Of a DNA stretch of 64,000 nt, positions 43,845-53,055 are shown piece by piece; positions within the stretch are counted from its first letter, which is position 1, and each line of letters starts with the position of its first letter. Source of the DNA: an uncultured Bacteroidales bacterium (lineage in GTDB: Bacteria > Bacteroidota > Bacteroidia > Bacteroidales > Bacteroidaceae). Below the pieces are notes generated by a model that saw only the letters and a program-made list of their open reading frames with translations, was not told the origin of the DNA and made no database searches. Location of the stretch: positions 1 through 64,000 of the forward strand of contig CADCDP010000013.1 in assembly GCA_902800305.1 (NCBI GenBank), in the 5' to 3' direction. A program made the position numbers and the translations under genes.

Positions 43845-44988
43845 TCAATCGTCCACGATGGTGATGCGGCCTTGCGGGGCAGCGTATTCGGCGGGGACGA
43901 TACCGGAGAGAGTCTTCTCAAGGTAGTCGGCAAGAGCGTCACGATCGACAAAGGTGGCGTTGGTGACGAGGCGGCAATTCTTCAACTTGTCGTAAAAGCC
44001 GCCGCCGCTGTAGTAGTCGGTGGTGGCCACCTGACGTAGCACGACTGCCGCCATCTCCTTAGACACACTGTCGATAGTGGCGTTCACGAGGTCGCTCTCG
44101 TAGGGGATGTCGTCAGCAGCGATGAGCGTGGTGGAGATGTGTCCGTCGGCGGTGATGACGAGTTTACCCACATTGGCAAACTGCGTGCCAGTCTGGGTGA
44201 CGGGCACCAATACGCCATCGAGGTTCATCACGTCGTCGCGCTCGATGACGCTGTGAGTGTGGCCGTCAAGCACCACGTCGATGCCGCGCGTAGCAGCCAC
44301 AAGTTCATGCGACGAAATGCCCAGCGCAGGTTTCGCCTCGCCCAAGTGCGACAGCAGCACCACATAGTCGGCTCCCTGGCTGCGCACCTTCATCGACGGC
44401 GGTCTGCACAAGGCTGGTCACATCGTCTGTACGCAGGTCGTAGAGCTGGTTGCCGTCATTGTCGTAGAAGGAATAGCTCTCGTTCACCATCGTTTCCGGC
44501 ATAACCACACCGACGAAGGCGACGCGACGCGAGCCGTAACTGCGGATGATGTACGCGGCATAGTAGGGCCGCGAGGCACCCATGTCGAAGAAGTTGGTGC
44601 AGATGACTGGAGCGTTCAGCTTGGCCAGCAAGTCCTTCATGCGCTGCCCGCCGTAGTCGAACTCGTGGTTGCCCAAGGTCACCGCCGCGTAGCCCACGTT
44701 GCGCATGATGTCGATGATGTACTCCCCCTGCGAGAGTGCTCCGGCCATGCCCCCTTGCAGGAAGTCGCCGCTACTTACGGCAGCAGACCAAGCGGTGTCG
44801 CTCGCGGCGATGGCATCACGCAGTCCAGCTATCTTGGCATATCCGTCAATACTACAATGTACGTCATTGTCATACAGGATGACAATGCTCTTTTGCCGGT
44901 TGACAACGGCGTTGTCCTCGCTGCTGCACCCCGTCAGAATGAGGACGCACAGCAGGGCGAGAATCGTCAATGCTTTCTGTTTCTTTAT
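43845..44988 (-). pseudogene. Decayed 5'-nucleotidase / UDP-sugar hydrolase lipoprotein
   Basis: The minus strand encodes a lipoprotein leader (KKQKALTILALLCVLILTGC), then metallophosphatase motifs NDVHCSIDGYAKIAGL, SSGDFLQGG, TLGNHEFDYGG. Near 44390-44410 the frame shifts by one base and continues as VRSQGADYVVLLSHLGEAKP, DGHTHS and so on to AAPQGRITIVDD. Three faults are visible. The expected ATG is ATA (44986-44988) and no other ATG precedes the leader. There is the frameshift. And most of the 5'-nucleotidase C-terminal domain is missing, since SKEMAAVV runs straight into RQVATTDYYSGGGFYDKL. The intact enzyme would release phosphate from nucleotides in the periplasm. It sits 30 bases after the giant protein gene, so it would have been the end of that transcript. 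Confidence 0.75.
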
Positions 44989-45018
44989 TGTGAAGATTAA
45001 ATTTGTTTTCTTTTATAT

Positions 45019-48000
45019 TTACTGAATCGCCACTTTCCTGCCGTTATGGATGAACAATCCGCGAACGGTGGGTTTCCCAGCGAGGCGAACACCACTCAGC
45101 GTGTACCAGCCGTCAGCCACACCTTCTCTCCCTTCCTCAGACAAAGAGACAATACCCGTCTCCTCAGAGTCGTCGCCGAAGTTCAGCACGAAGGCACGGA
45201 CATATTGGCCACCAGCACCAGGAGCATCGTCGGGGTCGTCGTCGAGGTTGAGCTGGAAGTAAGCACGACAAGTGTTAATGTTCATCGCGGCATTAGGGTA
45301 GTAGAGCGTGTTGCCGCTACCAAGGTAAAGCTTGGTTTTGTCGCCACCAGAGCCGATGGCCACAGGGGCGTAGGTGCCGATGAAGCTGAGTTTGCCGTCT
45401 TCGCTCATAGCAGAATTGGTATAGAGGAAGCTGGCAGCCTTCTCAGCGGCGGTGCTACCCTTACTGTCGCTAAAGTCGGCCAGACGGACACCCTCGAAGG
45501 TCGGGTTCTGCCCTGCATTGGCATCGGCGGTCACCCACTTCACGATGTAGGGCTTGCCAGCCTCGATGCTGGTGGCATCTTTGAAATAGAGGTAGAGGGT
45601 GCCGTTCTTGGAGTCGAAGCCCGTCTGAAGTGTGCCTTGCTCATTGTCAATCGCACCAGCGTCGGTGTACAGGTTCTCCGTGTCGAGTTCCTTGACGATG
45701 GCATTTTCGAGGGGAGAACCCTCGAACACGGTCACGTCGAAGGGGAGGCAGAGCGTGTTCCAGTTGGTGTCGTGGAAGAGCTTGCGGTTGGCGAGGGTCA
45801 CGTCATACACCTTGCCGCTTGCAGCTGCGTTAAGGATGTTTTCGCTGTTGTCGGCGGCATTGAAAAGTTCCAGCGTATTCTTCTCCGTCGTGACGCTGAT
45901 GGTGACATTCTGGTCAGGCATGGTAAACTTGTAGAAGTTCTCCGTAGCACTGAGGGTACCTGCGCTGGCTGTATAGCCTGTGGCGGTGTAGCCTGATTGC
46001 TCATAGTCGAGGTTGAGGCGCACCTCATCTTCGTAGCCAGCATAGAGCACGCCATTATACATAATACCTTCAAGGAAGCCAGTGATGCCGCTAACATCGT
46101 ATTCGGTGACAGTGCCGCCACCCTCTATAGTAATACCAGTGTCAGCGGTGATGCTTCGGGCTTGCTTGCCCTGAGCCTCGCCGAGGGTCTGGGTGTAGTA
46201 GCAGTTGTTAATCCCAAGGTCATCCTCGTCGCCTTGGAAATAGGTAAAGGTTCCACAATCGCTGTAGCTGTTGGTGATGGCTGCCGGAGCGAACAGACAG
46301 TCGTTGAACTGCACGCTGCCAAGGGTTGTGCCTATGAAGCCGCCGCAATAGTCGTAAGCCGATTCGCTTTCACTGAAGAACTGCATACTGCCGTCGAAGA
46401 GACAGCCCGTCATGATGATTTTACCGTTAGGGCTGTAGGCTATGAATCCGCCATTATGCTGGCTACTGCTACCGGTGATGTTGATGGTGACACTGCTGCG
46501 GCAGTTCCTGATGGTCGTAGTGCCCTTGACGTAGGAGATGAGGCCAGCTGCGTAACTTCCCAGGGTGTTGATAGTGCCGCAGACGTGCAGGTTCTCTACG
46601 GTGGCACCATCAACAAAGCGGAACGGTGCTATGTAGTAATTTGTCGCCGTGGGGGTGAAGGTCAACTTGTTACCTGCACCGTCGAAGTTGCCCTTGAAGG
46701 GGAAGGGTAACCACTCAGTGCTGCCTATCATGCTGCTGACGGTGATGTTGGTGGCCAACTGGAAGTATTTGCCCTCGTATAGCTCTCCCTGCGCCACGTT
46801 GGTGGCCAGGCCATTCCAGTCACCAGCGGAGGCGATAATGTAGGGCGACCCCTGCGTACCCTCGCCGTCGAAGCCGTAGATGCCCATGATGGGAACCAGC
46901 TCATTGCTCTTGATTTGCCAGCCGTCGCCAAGCTTTTCAAGCAATAGTTCGTTGCTATATTCGGTAGCATTCGTGGCACCTTGAGCATCCTTGATGAGGG
47001 TCTTATAGTAGCAGTTGGTAAGGGTGGCCGTGCCGTCGTGGCGAGCAAAAGTCTTGCTGTTGTCATTACTATCGTTGATGTCAAAGTCAGTCGCAGCAGG
47101 AGCAAAGAGACAGTTGGTAAGGGTCACGGTATTGCCGCTTGCCACCCAGCCGACGAAGCCGCCCCACTTATAGGCATTCGTTCCTCTCAGCTTTCCGTCG
47201 AAGAGGCAGTTGATCATGCTCGTGGTGCCGCCACCGCGCAGTTCGCCGATGAAGCCGCCAGAGGACACGTCTCCTTCCGTATTGAGCAAGATGTCCACGC
47301 TGCTGCGGCAGGCGGTGATGGTGTTCGTGCCTACGGCCTTGCCCACCAGGCCTCCAGCGTTCTTGCCGTTAGCCTTGGTGATGGTGCCGCTGACGTTCAG
47401 GTTCTTGATGGTGGCTCCGTTGATGAAGCGGAACGGGGCGCAGTATTCGGCACTGGTGTTGTCGGTGTAGTTGACGGTGATGGTGTGGCCGTCGCCGTCG
47501 AAGGTGCCTCTGAAGCAACTGTCGTCGCTCCAACCCACCATCTTGATGGCATTGCCCTCGCTGACAGTCTCCGTCACCGTGATGTCGGCCATCAGCTTGA
47601 AGAACTCGCCACTGTAAGTGCTGATGCCGTGGTTCACACGCTCGGCCAGCCGGTTCCACTGTCCTTCATTATATATAAGGTAGGGGTTGTACTCAACGCC
47701 GCTGCCCGCCCATTCTTCAGGAAGGAGTCCGATGGTGACGTTGTGGTTCGGCATATTGAGCAAGTAGTAGTCGCTCTGCTCGGGCTTGTTGAGCTGCGAG
47801 CCGGGGGTGGCGATGAAGAAACCTTCGGTATAGCCCGTAGGAGTGCCGCCAATCTGACTCAGGTTGAGAGAGACATCTTTGTCGCCGATGGAGTACATCA
47901 CGCCGTTACACGTGATGAACGCGCCGTTCTCGTAGCTATCGATGCCACTGACGCTGTAACGAGTTTCGGCGACCGTGGAGAAGGCCACGCTGACGTGCTC

Positions 48001-50916
48001 GTCGCCGCTAATGCTGTAGGCTTGCTTGCCCTGTGCACTGCCGAGGGGCTGCGTGTAGTAGCAGGTGGTCAGCGTCACGTCGTCGCCGTTTTCGCGACGG
48101 GCGAAGGTGCGGCTGTCCTTCTTGTCCTTGAGGCTAATCTCCGTCGGGGCGAAGACGCAGGTGTTGAGGATGGCTTTCTTGCCCTTGGCCACCCAGCCGA
48201 TAAAGCCGCCCCACTTCATGGTGCGCGACCTGGCACCGCCAGGACCGCGCATCTTACCGTCGAAGGTGCAGCCCGTCAGCGTGGTCTCTCCACCACGCAA
48301 GTCGCCGATGAAGCCGCCGTGCGAGCCGTCGCCGTCGGTGTTGGCCTGAATGTCAACGCTGCTGCGGCAGTTGGTAATGGTGTTCGTGCCGTAAGCCTTG
48401 CCAGCGATGCCGCCCACGTGCTTCTTCTTCGTCTTGACGATGGTACCTGTAACGTGCAGGTTCTCGATGGTGGCACCGTTGATGAAGCGGAATGGGCCAC
48501 AATAGTGCTCGTCGCGCTCGTCGGTGATGTCGAGGGTCAGCGTGTAGCCGTTGCCGTCGAAGGTGCCGCTGAAGGCGTTCGTCTCGCTGGTACCTATCAT
48601 GCGGACGGGTGTCTCGCCTTTGTTCACGGTCTCGCTGATGCTGATGTTGTCCATCAGCTTGTAGTATTTATTGTTGTATGAGCCACCGCCGTCGTTGATG
48701 TAGTGAGCTAAGGTCAGCCAGTTGCCGTCCGAGGCAATCTCGTAAGGAACTTCCGCCGTGCCACTACCCTTCATCCACTGGGCTGTCAAGGTGATGGTGG
48801 CTCCCGGATCCACGTCAAGGTCGCTGTACTTCGTGCCACCAGGGTAGAACGTCAGCGTGCCACCGTTCTCGGCCACCCAACCCATGAAGGTGTAGCCCTC
48901 ACGAGTGAGGTTGTCGGAGAGCGTCTTGTTAGAGTCGAAGCCGCGGTCCACCCCCTCGGTGGTCATGTTGCCAGTGCCGTCTGCGTCGAGCTTGGCAGTG
49001 TAGTGGAAGTAGGTGAAGGGGCTGGCTTTGACCCCACCCACATGTCCGCCCACGGGGTTGCCGTTGCTGTCGAGCGTGCAGCCGATGGTCACAGTGCCGC
49101 ATTGCGACTTACCAGTCCAACTATCTGTTCCTTTGCCGATACTATAGGGGCCATGGTCCCCTGCAATGGCAGTGACCATAGCATCCTTGGTGATGGTGAC
49201 AGGACCATTGGTGCCCAAATAGCCGCTTCCGATGCCGCCACACGACATGCCGCCTGTAGCATTGACGACACCTCCCTCGATGCGAATGTAGCCGCCGCTC
49301 TTCCCATGTCCGCAGCCAATGCCTGGTGCCCAGGCGTTTGCCTTGGCATTGATGATGCCACCCTTGATAACGATGTTGCCACTATTTGCTGACTTGTGGC
49401 CACCGATGCCGGCGGCTCCCTCCTTGTCCGAATGGATGTCACTAGTGCTGACGTTGAGCGTCCCGCTGCCCTCGATGGTGAGCGTTTTGTTCTCGGGAAT
49501 GAAGATGCCGGGAAAGTATTGGTAAAATTTCCCGACGGTGTTCTCCGTACCGTCTGCCAGGACAATGGTGGCATTGCCCAGACAGGTGAGGCCGGCCCAA
49601 CTATAGGCTTCGTTGTCCTCGCCCTCGATGGTGATACCGCTCAGGGTAACGGTGGCATCGTCGGCGATGGAAATCTGCACCTTGCTGCCGAGCTTGCCAG
49701 TGACGATTTCGCCGTTCTGAATCACGTAATCTCCAGTGACGCTGGCCAGGTTCGTGGGGTTCTCCACGTTGAAGGTCAGTGTCTTCGTGCCGCTATAGGG
49801 ATCCTTGCCGGTGAGCGTCAGTTTGTAGTAGCCCTTATCGGTAACGCTGGTCACAGGCACGGTGTTGTGGGTGATTTCCGCAGTGTAGTCCGTGCCCTTG
49901 GTCAGTTCTTTGCCGTCAGCAGCCATTACGGTGTAGGCGATGTCGATGGCCTCGCCAGTATATTGGTAGCGGAACTTCATGCCCGTGACGTAGGCACAGG
50001 CGATGTTGGTGCCGCTCATGGCAGGAACAACCTTTTCGTTCTCTATCTTCCAGCCGTCGCCGAGGTCAGAGAGTATGCTGGCGGTGCTAAAGCCTTTGCG
50101 GCTCTCGCCCTGGCCAAGGCCAAAAGTATGGTCTGTGTAGTAGCATCTGTCCATCTTCACCAGGTTGACGCCGTTGTAGCGCACAAATGCCTTGCTACCG
50201 CTGCCGCTCATGGTGACCTGCGCGGGGTTGAAGAGACAGTTGGTGAGCATGACGCTGGCCCCCGCGTTCGTATTGCACCAGCCCACGAAGCCACCGCACT
50301 TGGTGGTCTCGCTGCCCAGCAGCCAATAGTCGAAGAGGCAGTTGTCTATCGCGGTCGTGCCGCCATCGATGATGGCCACCACACCACCATGCGACCCCTC
50401 GCCGTTCACCTCACTGTTCATGGCCACGCTGATGCGGCAGTCCGCGATGACGTTGTCACCATTGGCAACCGCCACAAGGCCACCGGCGAACTGCGCCGAA
50501 GTCCAGATAATGCCATCGACCGTCAAGTTGGTGATGGTGGCGCCATCGATGTAGCGGAACGGCGCGGCGTATGGCTCTGAGGGGACATAGCTCACCGTCA
50601 GCGTCTTGCCGTTTCCGTAGAAGTGGCCCGCGAAGGCCTTGTCCTTACTGCTGCCCACCATCGTCTCGACTCTGTCGATATTGTTGGTCAACTTGAAATA
50701 CGTGCCGCTGTAGCTCTGGCCATTCTCCACGTTCGTAGCCAGTGCGTTCCAGTCGTCAACTGTACCAATCTGGTACGGGTCGGCCTGTGTACCGCTACCC
50801 GTCCACTCTGCCCATGCCGAGTTCGTGCAGAGCAGGGTGAGGAACAGCACCATCGCTGCTCTACCACTGCGGGTCAGCCTCCCTGCTGCCCGCCCAACTA
50901 AAGGAATTTCTTTCAT
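45019..50916 (-). CDS. Giant secreted protein with four GLUG-type repeat modules
   Basis: 1965 residues. Signal peptide within the first 36 residues (AAMVLFLTLLCTNSAWA). Four modules of about 250-280 residues start with a GSGTxxDPYxI motif near 38, 717, 1075 and 1345. Each contains FxGxFxGNGxTL, the core APFRFINGATIxNLxVxGTI, and GLUG-like GGFIG strands. Between modules 1 and 2 lie a Gly-rich beta-helix-like part (about 400-620, with AAGIGGHKSANSGNIVIKGG) and an InlB-B/Flg_new-type repeat (about 665-715, TREGYTFMGWVAENGGTLTF). From about 1660 the shared module NTLCLPFDV / GKPYIVKW / NPTFEGVRL is present, then the tail YTLSGVRLAGKPTVRGLFIH. Likely a surface adhesin or glycan-binding protein exported by the type IX-like route. 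Internal repeats give scope for recombination. Confidence 0.8.
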   Translation of the reverse strand: MKEIPLVGRAAGRLTRSGRAAMVLFLTLLCTNSAWAEWTGSGTQADPYQIGTVDDWNALATNVENGQSYSGTYFKLTNNIDRVETMVGSSKDKAFAGHFYGNGKTLTVSYVPSEPYAAPFRYIDGATITNLTVDGIIWTSAQFAGGLVAVANGDNVIADCRISVAMNSEVNGEGSHGGVVAIIDGGTTAIDNCLFDYWLLGSETTKCGGFVGWCNTNAGASVMLTNCLFNPAQVTMSGSGSKAFVRYNGVNLVKMDRCYYTDHTFGLGQGESRKGFSTASILSDLGDGWKIENEKVVPAMSGTNIACAYVTGMKFRYQYTGEAIDIAYTVMAADGKELTKGTDYTAEITHNTVPVTSVTDKGYYKLTLTGKDPYSGTKTLTFNVENPTNLASVTGDYVIQNGEIVTGKLGSKVQISIADDATVTLSGITIEGEDNEAYSWAGLTCLGNATIVLADGTENTVGKFYQYFPGIFIPENKTLTIEGSGTLNVSTSDIHSDKEGAAGIGGHKSANSGNIVIKGGIINAKANAWAPGIGCGHGKSGGYIRIEGGVVNATGGMSCGGIGSGYLGTNGPVTITKDAMVTAIAGDHGPYSIGKGTDSWTGKSQCGTVTIGCTLDSNGNPVGGHVGGVKASPFTYFHYTAKLDADGTGNMTTEGVDRGFDSNKTLSDNLTREGYTFMGWVAENGGTLTFYPGGTKYSDLDVDPGATITLTAQWMKGSGTAEVPYEIASDGNWLTLAHYINDGGGSYNNKYYKLMDNISISETVNKGETPVRMIGTSETNAFSGTFDGNGYTLTLDITDERDEHYCGPFRFINGATIENLHVTGTIVKTKKKHVGGIAGKAYGTNTITNCRSSVDIQANTDGDGSHGGFIGDLRGGETTLTGCTFDGKMRGPGGARSRTMKWGGFIGWVAKGKKAILNTCVFAPTEISLKDKKDSRTFARRENGDDVTLTTCYYTQPLGSAQGKQAYSISGDEHVSVAFSTVAETRYSVSGIDSYENGAFITCNGVMYSIGDKDVSLNLSQIGGTPTGYTEGFFIATPGSQLNKPEQSDYYLLNMPNHNVTIGLLPEEWAGSGVEYNPYLIYNEGQWNRLAERVNHGISTYSGEFFKLMADITVTETVSEGNAIKMVGWSDDSCFRGTFDGDGHTITVNYTDNTSAEYCAPFRFINGATIKNLNVSGTITKANGKNAGGLVGKAVGTNTITACRSSVDILLNTEGDVSSGGFIGELRGGGTTSMINCLFDGKLRGTNAYKWGGFVGWVASGNTVTLTNCLFAPAATDFDINDSNDNSKTFARHDGTATLTNCYYKTLIKDAQGATNATEYSNELLLEKLGDGWQIKSNELVPIMGIYGFDGEGTQGSPYIIASAGDWNGLATNVAQGELYEGKYFQLATNITVSSMIGSTEWLPFPFKGNFDGAGNKLTFTPTATNYYIAPFRFVDGATVENLHVCGTINTLGSYAAGLISYVKGTTTIRNCRSSVTINITGSSSQHNGGFIAYSPNGKIIMTGCLFDGSMQFFSESESAYDYCGGFIGTTLGSVQFNDCLFAPAAITNSYSDCGTFTYFQGDEDDLGINNCYYTQTLGEAQGKQARSITADTGITIEGGGTVTEYDVSGITGFLEGIMYNGVLYAGYEDEVRLNLDYEQSGYTATGYTASAGTLSATENFYKFTMPDQNVTISVTTEKNTLELFNAADNSENILNAAASGKVYDVTLANRKLFHDTNWNTLCLPFDVTVFEGSPLENAIVKELDTENLYTDAGAIDNEQGTLQTGFDSKNGTLYLYFKDATSIEAGKPYIVKWVTADANAGQNPTFEGVRLADFSDSKGSTAAEKAASFLYTNSAMSEDGKLSFIGTYAPVAIGSGGDKTKLYLGSGNTLYYPNAAMNINTCRAYFQLNLDDDPDDAPGAGGQYVRAFVLNFGDDSEETGIVSLSEEGREGVADGWYTLSGVRLAGKPTVRGLFIHNGRKVAIQ

Positions 50917-51064
50917 TTATTATTATGTTAGTGTATTTGGCTACAAAATTACAACCTTTTTCCCAATTATCGCACAACTATGGCATGAAACCGACGAAAA
51001 ACAAACAAATATGCACAATTTATATTCGTTTTGTGTACCATACGCTTCATTGACAACTCTTTAT

Positions 51065-51203
51065 GCCTGTATCCACTTTCACCACTCACCCACATCCACT
51101 TCCATCACAAGCCCATATCGCCCTACAACACGTGCCCGTATCCACTTCCATTACATCCCCGCATCCACTTCCATCACACGCCCGTATCTACTTTCAGACA
51201 AAG
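51065..51203 (+). repeat. 23-bp tandem array (about six units)
   Basis: Five exact 23-base units (51089-51111, 51112-51134, 51135-51157, 51158-51180, 51181-51203) follow a 24-base first unit. The consensus is close to CCCGTATCCACTTCCATCAC plus three variable bases. Units touch without spacers. 23 is not a multiple of three, so it is unlikely to be a coding repeat. Confidence 0.8.
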
Positions 51204-51211
51204 TCTGTGTC

Positions 51212-51280
51212 TGTACAAACACAGCCTAAGATTATACAAACACAGGCTGAGTCTGTACAAACTCAGTCTGTGATTATACG
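51212..51280 (+). repeat. 21-bp tandem array with palindromic arms
   Basis: Three 21-base units (51212-51232, 51233-51253, 51254-51274), each TxTACAAACxCAG plus a variable end, directly follow the 23-bp array. Overlapping dyads can be drawn: CTGTGT with ACACAG, CAGCCT with AGGCTG, CTGAGT with ACTCAG, each pair complementary although the bases differ from unit to unit. Confidence 0.75.
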
Positions 51281-51287
51281 TTTTAAA

Positions 51288-51475
51288 AGTCAGAGAATTT
51301 TAAGAGTTATAAGAAGGCCATGCGGCAAGGGTAAAAGAATTCCGCAAGCGGCGGAGAATTGTAAGAAGCTGGCGCAGTGTTAGGAAACTGGCCGCATGGT
51401 CTTAAAATTCTCAGCGCCTAAGGCGAATTCCAAACACCCTGCATAGCTCTTAAAATCCTTGAAATTCTATGACTT
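51288..51475 (+). repeat. Mosaic intergenic element, copy A
   Basis: 188 bases from AGTCAGAGAATTTT to ATTCTATGACTT. Left arm (to about 51361) holds the hairpin CCGCAAGCGG; right arm (from about 51407) holds CGCCTAAGGCG. The arms are inverted relative to copy B at 52786-52975, the middle segment (GTAAGAAGCTGGCGCAGTGT) is not. Confidence 0.75.
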
Positions 51476-51500
51476 AAAAACTTTAAAATAAATCTTTCTT

Positions 51501-51560
51501 TTTTTACTGTTTTTATTTGTTTTTACCTGTTTTTCTTTCGTCCGCCGAAGGCGTATAACC
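51501..51560 (+). repeat. Tail element (GTCCGCCGAAGGCGTATA)
   Basis: A T-rich run with ACTGTTTTTA / TTGTTTTTACCTG units ending GTCCGCCGAAGGCGTATAAC. A direct copy is at 52996-53055 and an inverted short copy at 58087-58120. Here it lies about 30 bases past the hemW stop (minus strand). Confidence 0.7.
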
Positions 51561-51591
51561 TCTGAATGTTAAAAGCTCCTTGGAGCGATAG

Positions 51592-52707
51592 CTATGGCAG
51601 CTGCATGAAGTCGGACATGATGTCGTTGGAGACGAAAAGGCCCTGGCGGGTGAGGGTCAGCACATCGCCGTGGCGTTCCATGCGTCCCGACAGCAAATGG
51701 GGACGAGCATTCTCCAAACAATACTGGAGATACTGCGAACCAAAAGCTGTTTGCAAAGTGTGGAGGTTGATGCCGTCGGAAGTACGCAAACCTGTGAAGA
51801 TAAACTCATTGTAACGTTCATCCTCAGTCAGGACTTCCTCGGCGAGCGGCTTTCCCTCCATGTAGTCGGAGAGAGAATCGGGATGGTAAAAGCGGTTCTG
51901 CCCGTCGTAGGAATGTGCCCCAGCCCCTACACCGAGATAAGGGATGCCGCGCCAATAACTCGAATTGTGACGCGAACGGAAGCCAGGCAAGGCGAAGTTG
52001 CTGATTTCGTAATGCTCGAAACCAGCTGCGGCAAGGGCATCCATCAGGTTCTCGTACATCTGGCGCGACACCTCTTCATCCACCTCCTCCACCCTACCCG
52101 CTTCGAGCATTCGGAACAGCGGAGTGCCCTCTTCGTACATGAGGGAATAGGCGGAAAGGTGCTGCACACCCAGCGACAAAGCTTGCTGCACGTCCGCATG
52201 CCACTGGCCGAGCGTCTGGGAGGGGAAGCCAAACATGAGGTCGATACTGATATTGTCGAAACCAGCACACTGGGCATCCTGCACGGCTTGGAGCGCTTGA
52301 CGGGCAGTGTGGCGACGACACAAAAACCGCAGCCTCGTATCATCGAACGTCTGTACGCCCATGCTCAGTCGGTTGATGCCCATCTCCCGAAGGGACTCCA
52401 AGTAGGCAGGGGTGAGGTCGTCGGGATTGCCCTCCAGGGTCACCTCCGCCTCTGCGCGTACATGATAGATAGAATGGATGGTTTTCAGAAGGCGACCTAT
52501 CTCAGAAGCTGCCAACTGCGAGGGTGTGCCACCACCGAAATAGACGGTCTCGACGGTCTCTCCCCGAAGAAATTCCTTCCGCCGTTCCAGCTCTTGCAGC
52601 ACAGCATCCACATAACCACCACGTTCCCCCAGGGAGGTGGTGGAAAAGAAGCCACAATAGGCACAGCGTGACTTACAGAAGGGGATATGCACGTAAATAC
52701 CAGCCAT
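51592..52707 (-). CDS. hemW: Radical SAM heme chaperone HemW
   Basis: 371 residues. The radical SAM cluster motif CKSRCAYC (C11, C15, C18) is near the start, with VYFGGGTPSQL (SAM-binding GGE-type loop), GVQTFDD and the HemW-specific HNSSYW and GVGAGAHSYDG. It resembles oxygen-independent coproporphyrinogen oxidase but lacks the extra N-terminal cysteine context of HemN; HemW binds heme and delivers it to respiratory proteins. Length is standard. The gene is flanked on both sides by copies of the mosaic element, so it sits in a bracketed segment, though it reads as fully intact. Confidence 0.93.
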   Translation of the reverse strand: MAGIYVHIPFCKSRCAYCGFFSTTSLGERGGYVDAVLQELERRKEFLRGETVETVYFGGGTPSQLAASEIGRLLKTIHSIYHVRAEAEVTLEGNPDDLTPAYLESLREMGINRLSMGVQTFDDTRLRFLCRRHTARQALQAVQDAQCAGFDNISIDLMFGFPSQTLGQWHADVQQALSLGVQHLSAYSLMYEEGTPLFRMLEAGRVEEVDEEVSRQMYENLMDALAAAGFEHYEISNFALPGFRSRHNSSYWRGIPYLGVGAGAHSYDGQNRFYHPDSLSDYMEGKPLAEEVLTEDERYNEFIFTGLRTSDGINLHTLQTAFGSQYLQYCLENARPHLLSGRMERHGDVLTLTRQGLFVSNDIMSDFMQLP

Positions 52708-52755
52708 TAACGCTGCGCTAAATGATAAATGACAAATGATAAATGATAAAACAAA
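52708..52755 (+). repeat. ATGATAA spacer element
   Basis: TAACGCTGCGCTAAATGATA then AAATGACAAATGATAAATGA, directly abutting the hemW start codon on the minus strand. Confidence 0.6.
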
Positions 52756-52785
52756 AACAAAGTTTAAAGGTTAAAGTTTTTTTAA

Positions 52786-52975
52786 GTCAGAGAATTTAAA
52801 GATTTTAAAGAGCTATGCAGGGTGTTCGGAATTCGCCTTCGGCGCTGAGAATTGTAAGAGGCTGACGCGATGTTGGTAAACACTCCGCATGGTCTTCTTG
52901 AAATTCTCCGCCGCTTGCGGAATTCTTTTACCCTTGCCGCATGGCCTTCTTCTAATTCTTAAAATTCTCTGACTT
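52786..52975 (+). repeat. Mosaic intergenic element, copy B
   Basis: 190 bases from AGTCAGAGAATTT to AATTCTCTGACTT. Its left arm is the reverse complement of copy A's right arm, and its right arm of copy A's left arm, with few changes. The middle (GTAAGAGGCTGACGCGATGT) keeps the same direction as in copy A and also matches 21795-21840. Confidence 0.75.
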
Positions 52976-52995
52976 TTTAAACGCAGACTTTAAAC

Positions 52996-53055
52996 TTTTT
53001 ACTGTTTTTACTTGTTTTTACCTGTTTTTTCTTCGTCCGCCGAAGGCGTATAAAC
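52996..53055 (+). repeat. Tail element, second copy
   Basis: Same orientation and almost the same sequence as 51501-51560. It ends exactly at the stop codon of the giant FN3/dockerin gene on the minus strand, so it is that gene's 3' flank. Confidence 0.7.

Noticed and set aside
43845..44411. Separate intact gene for the second half of the nucleotidase
   Set aside because: It starts in the middle of the metallophosphatase domain, has no signal peptide, and joins the upstream half through a one-base shift.
44665..45025. Plus-strand ORFs opposite the decayed nucleotidase
   Set aside because: No motifs; they are antisense shadows of the lipoprotein remnant.
46981..48681. 566-codon plus-strand frame opposite the giant GLUG protein
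   Set aside because: Periodic composition simply reflects the repeats of the minus-strand protein; no signal or domain.
51065..51203. CRISPR array
   Set aside because: Units of 23 bp adjoin without unique spacers and no cas genes are near; a minisatellite fits.
51031..51383. Short proteins rich in HFHH and LYKH repeats encoded across the tandem arrays
   Set aside because: The 23-bp unit breaks frame at every repeat, no start or signal peptide is convincing, and several frames are equally open, as expected for repeats.
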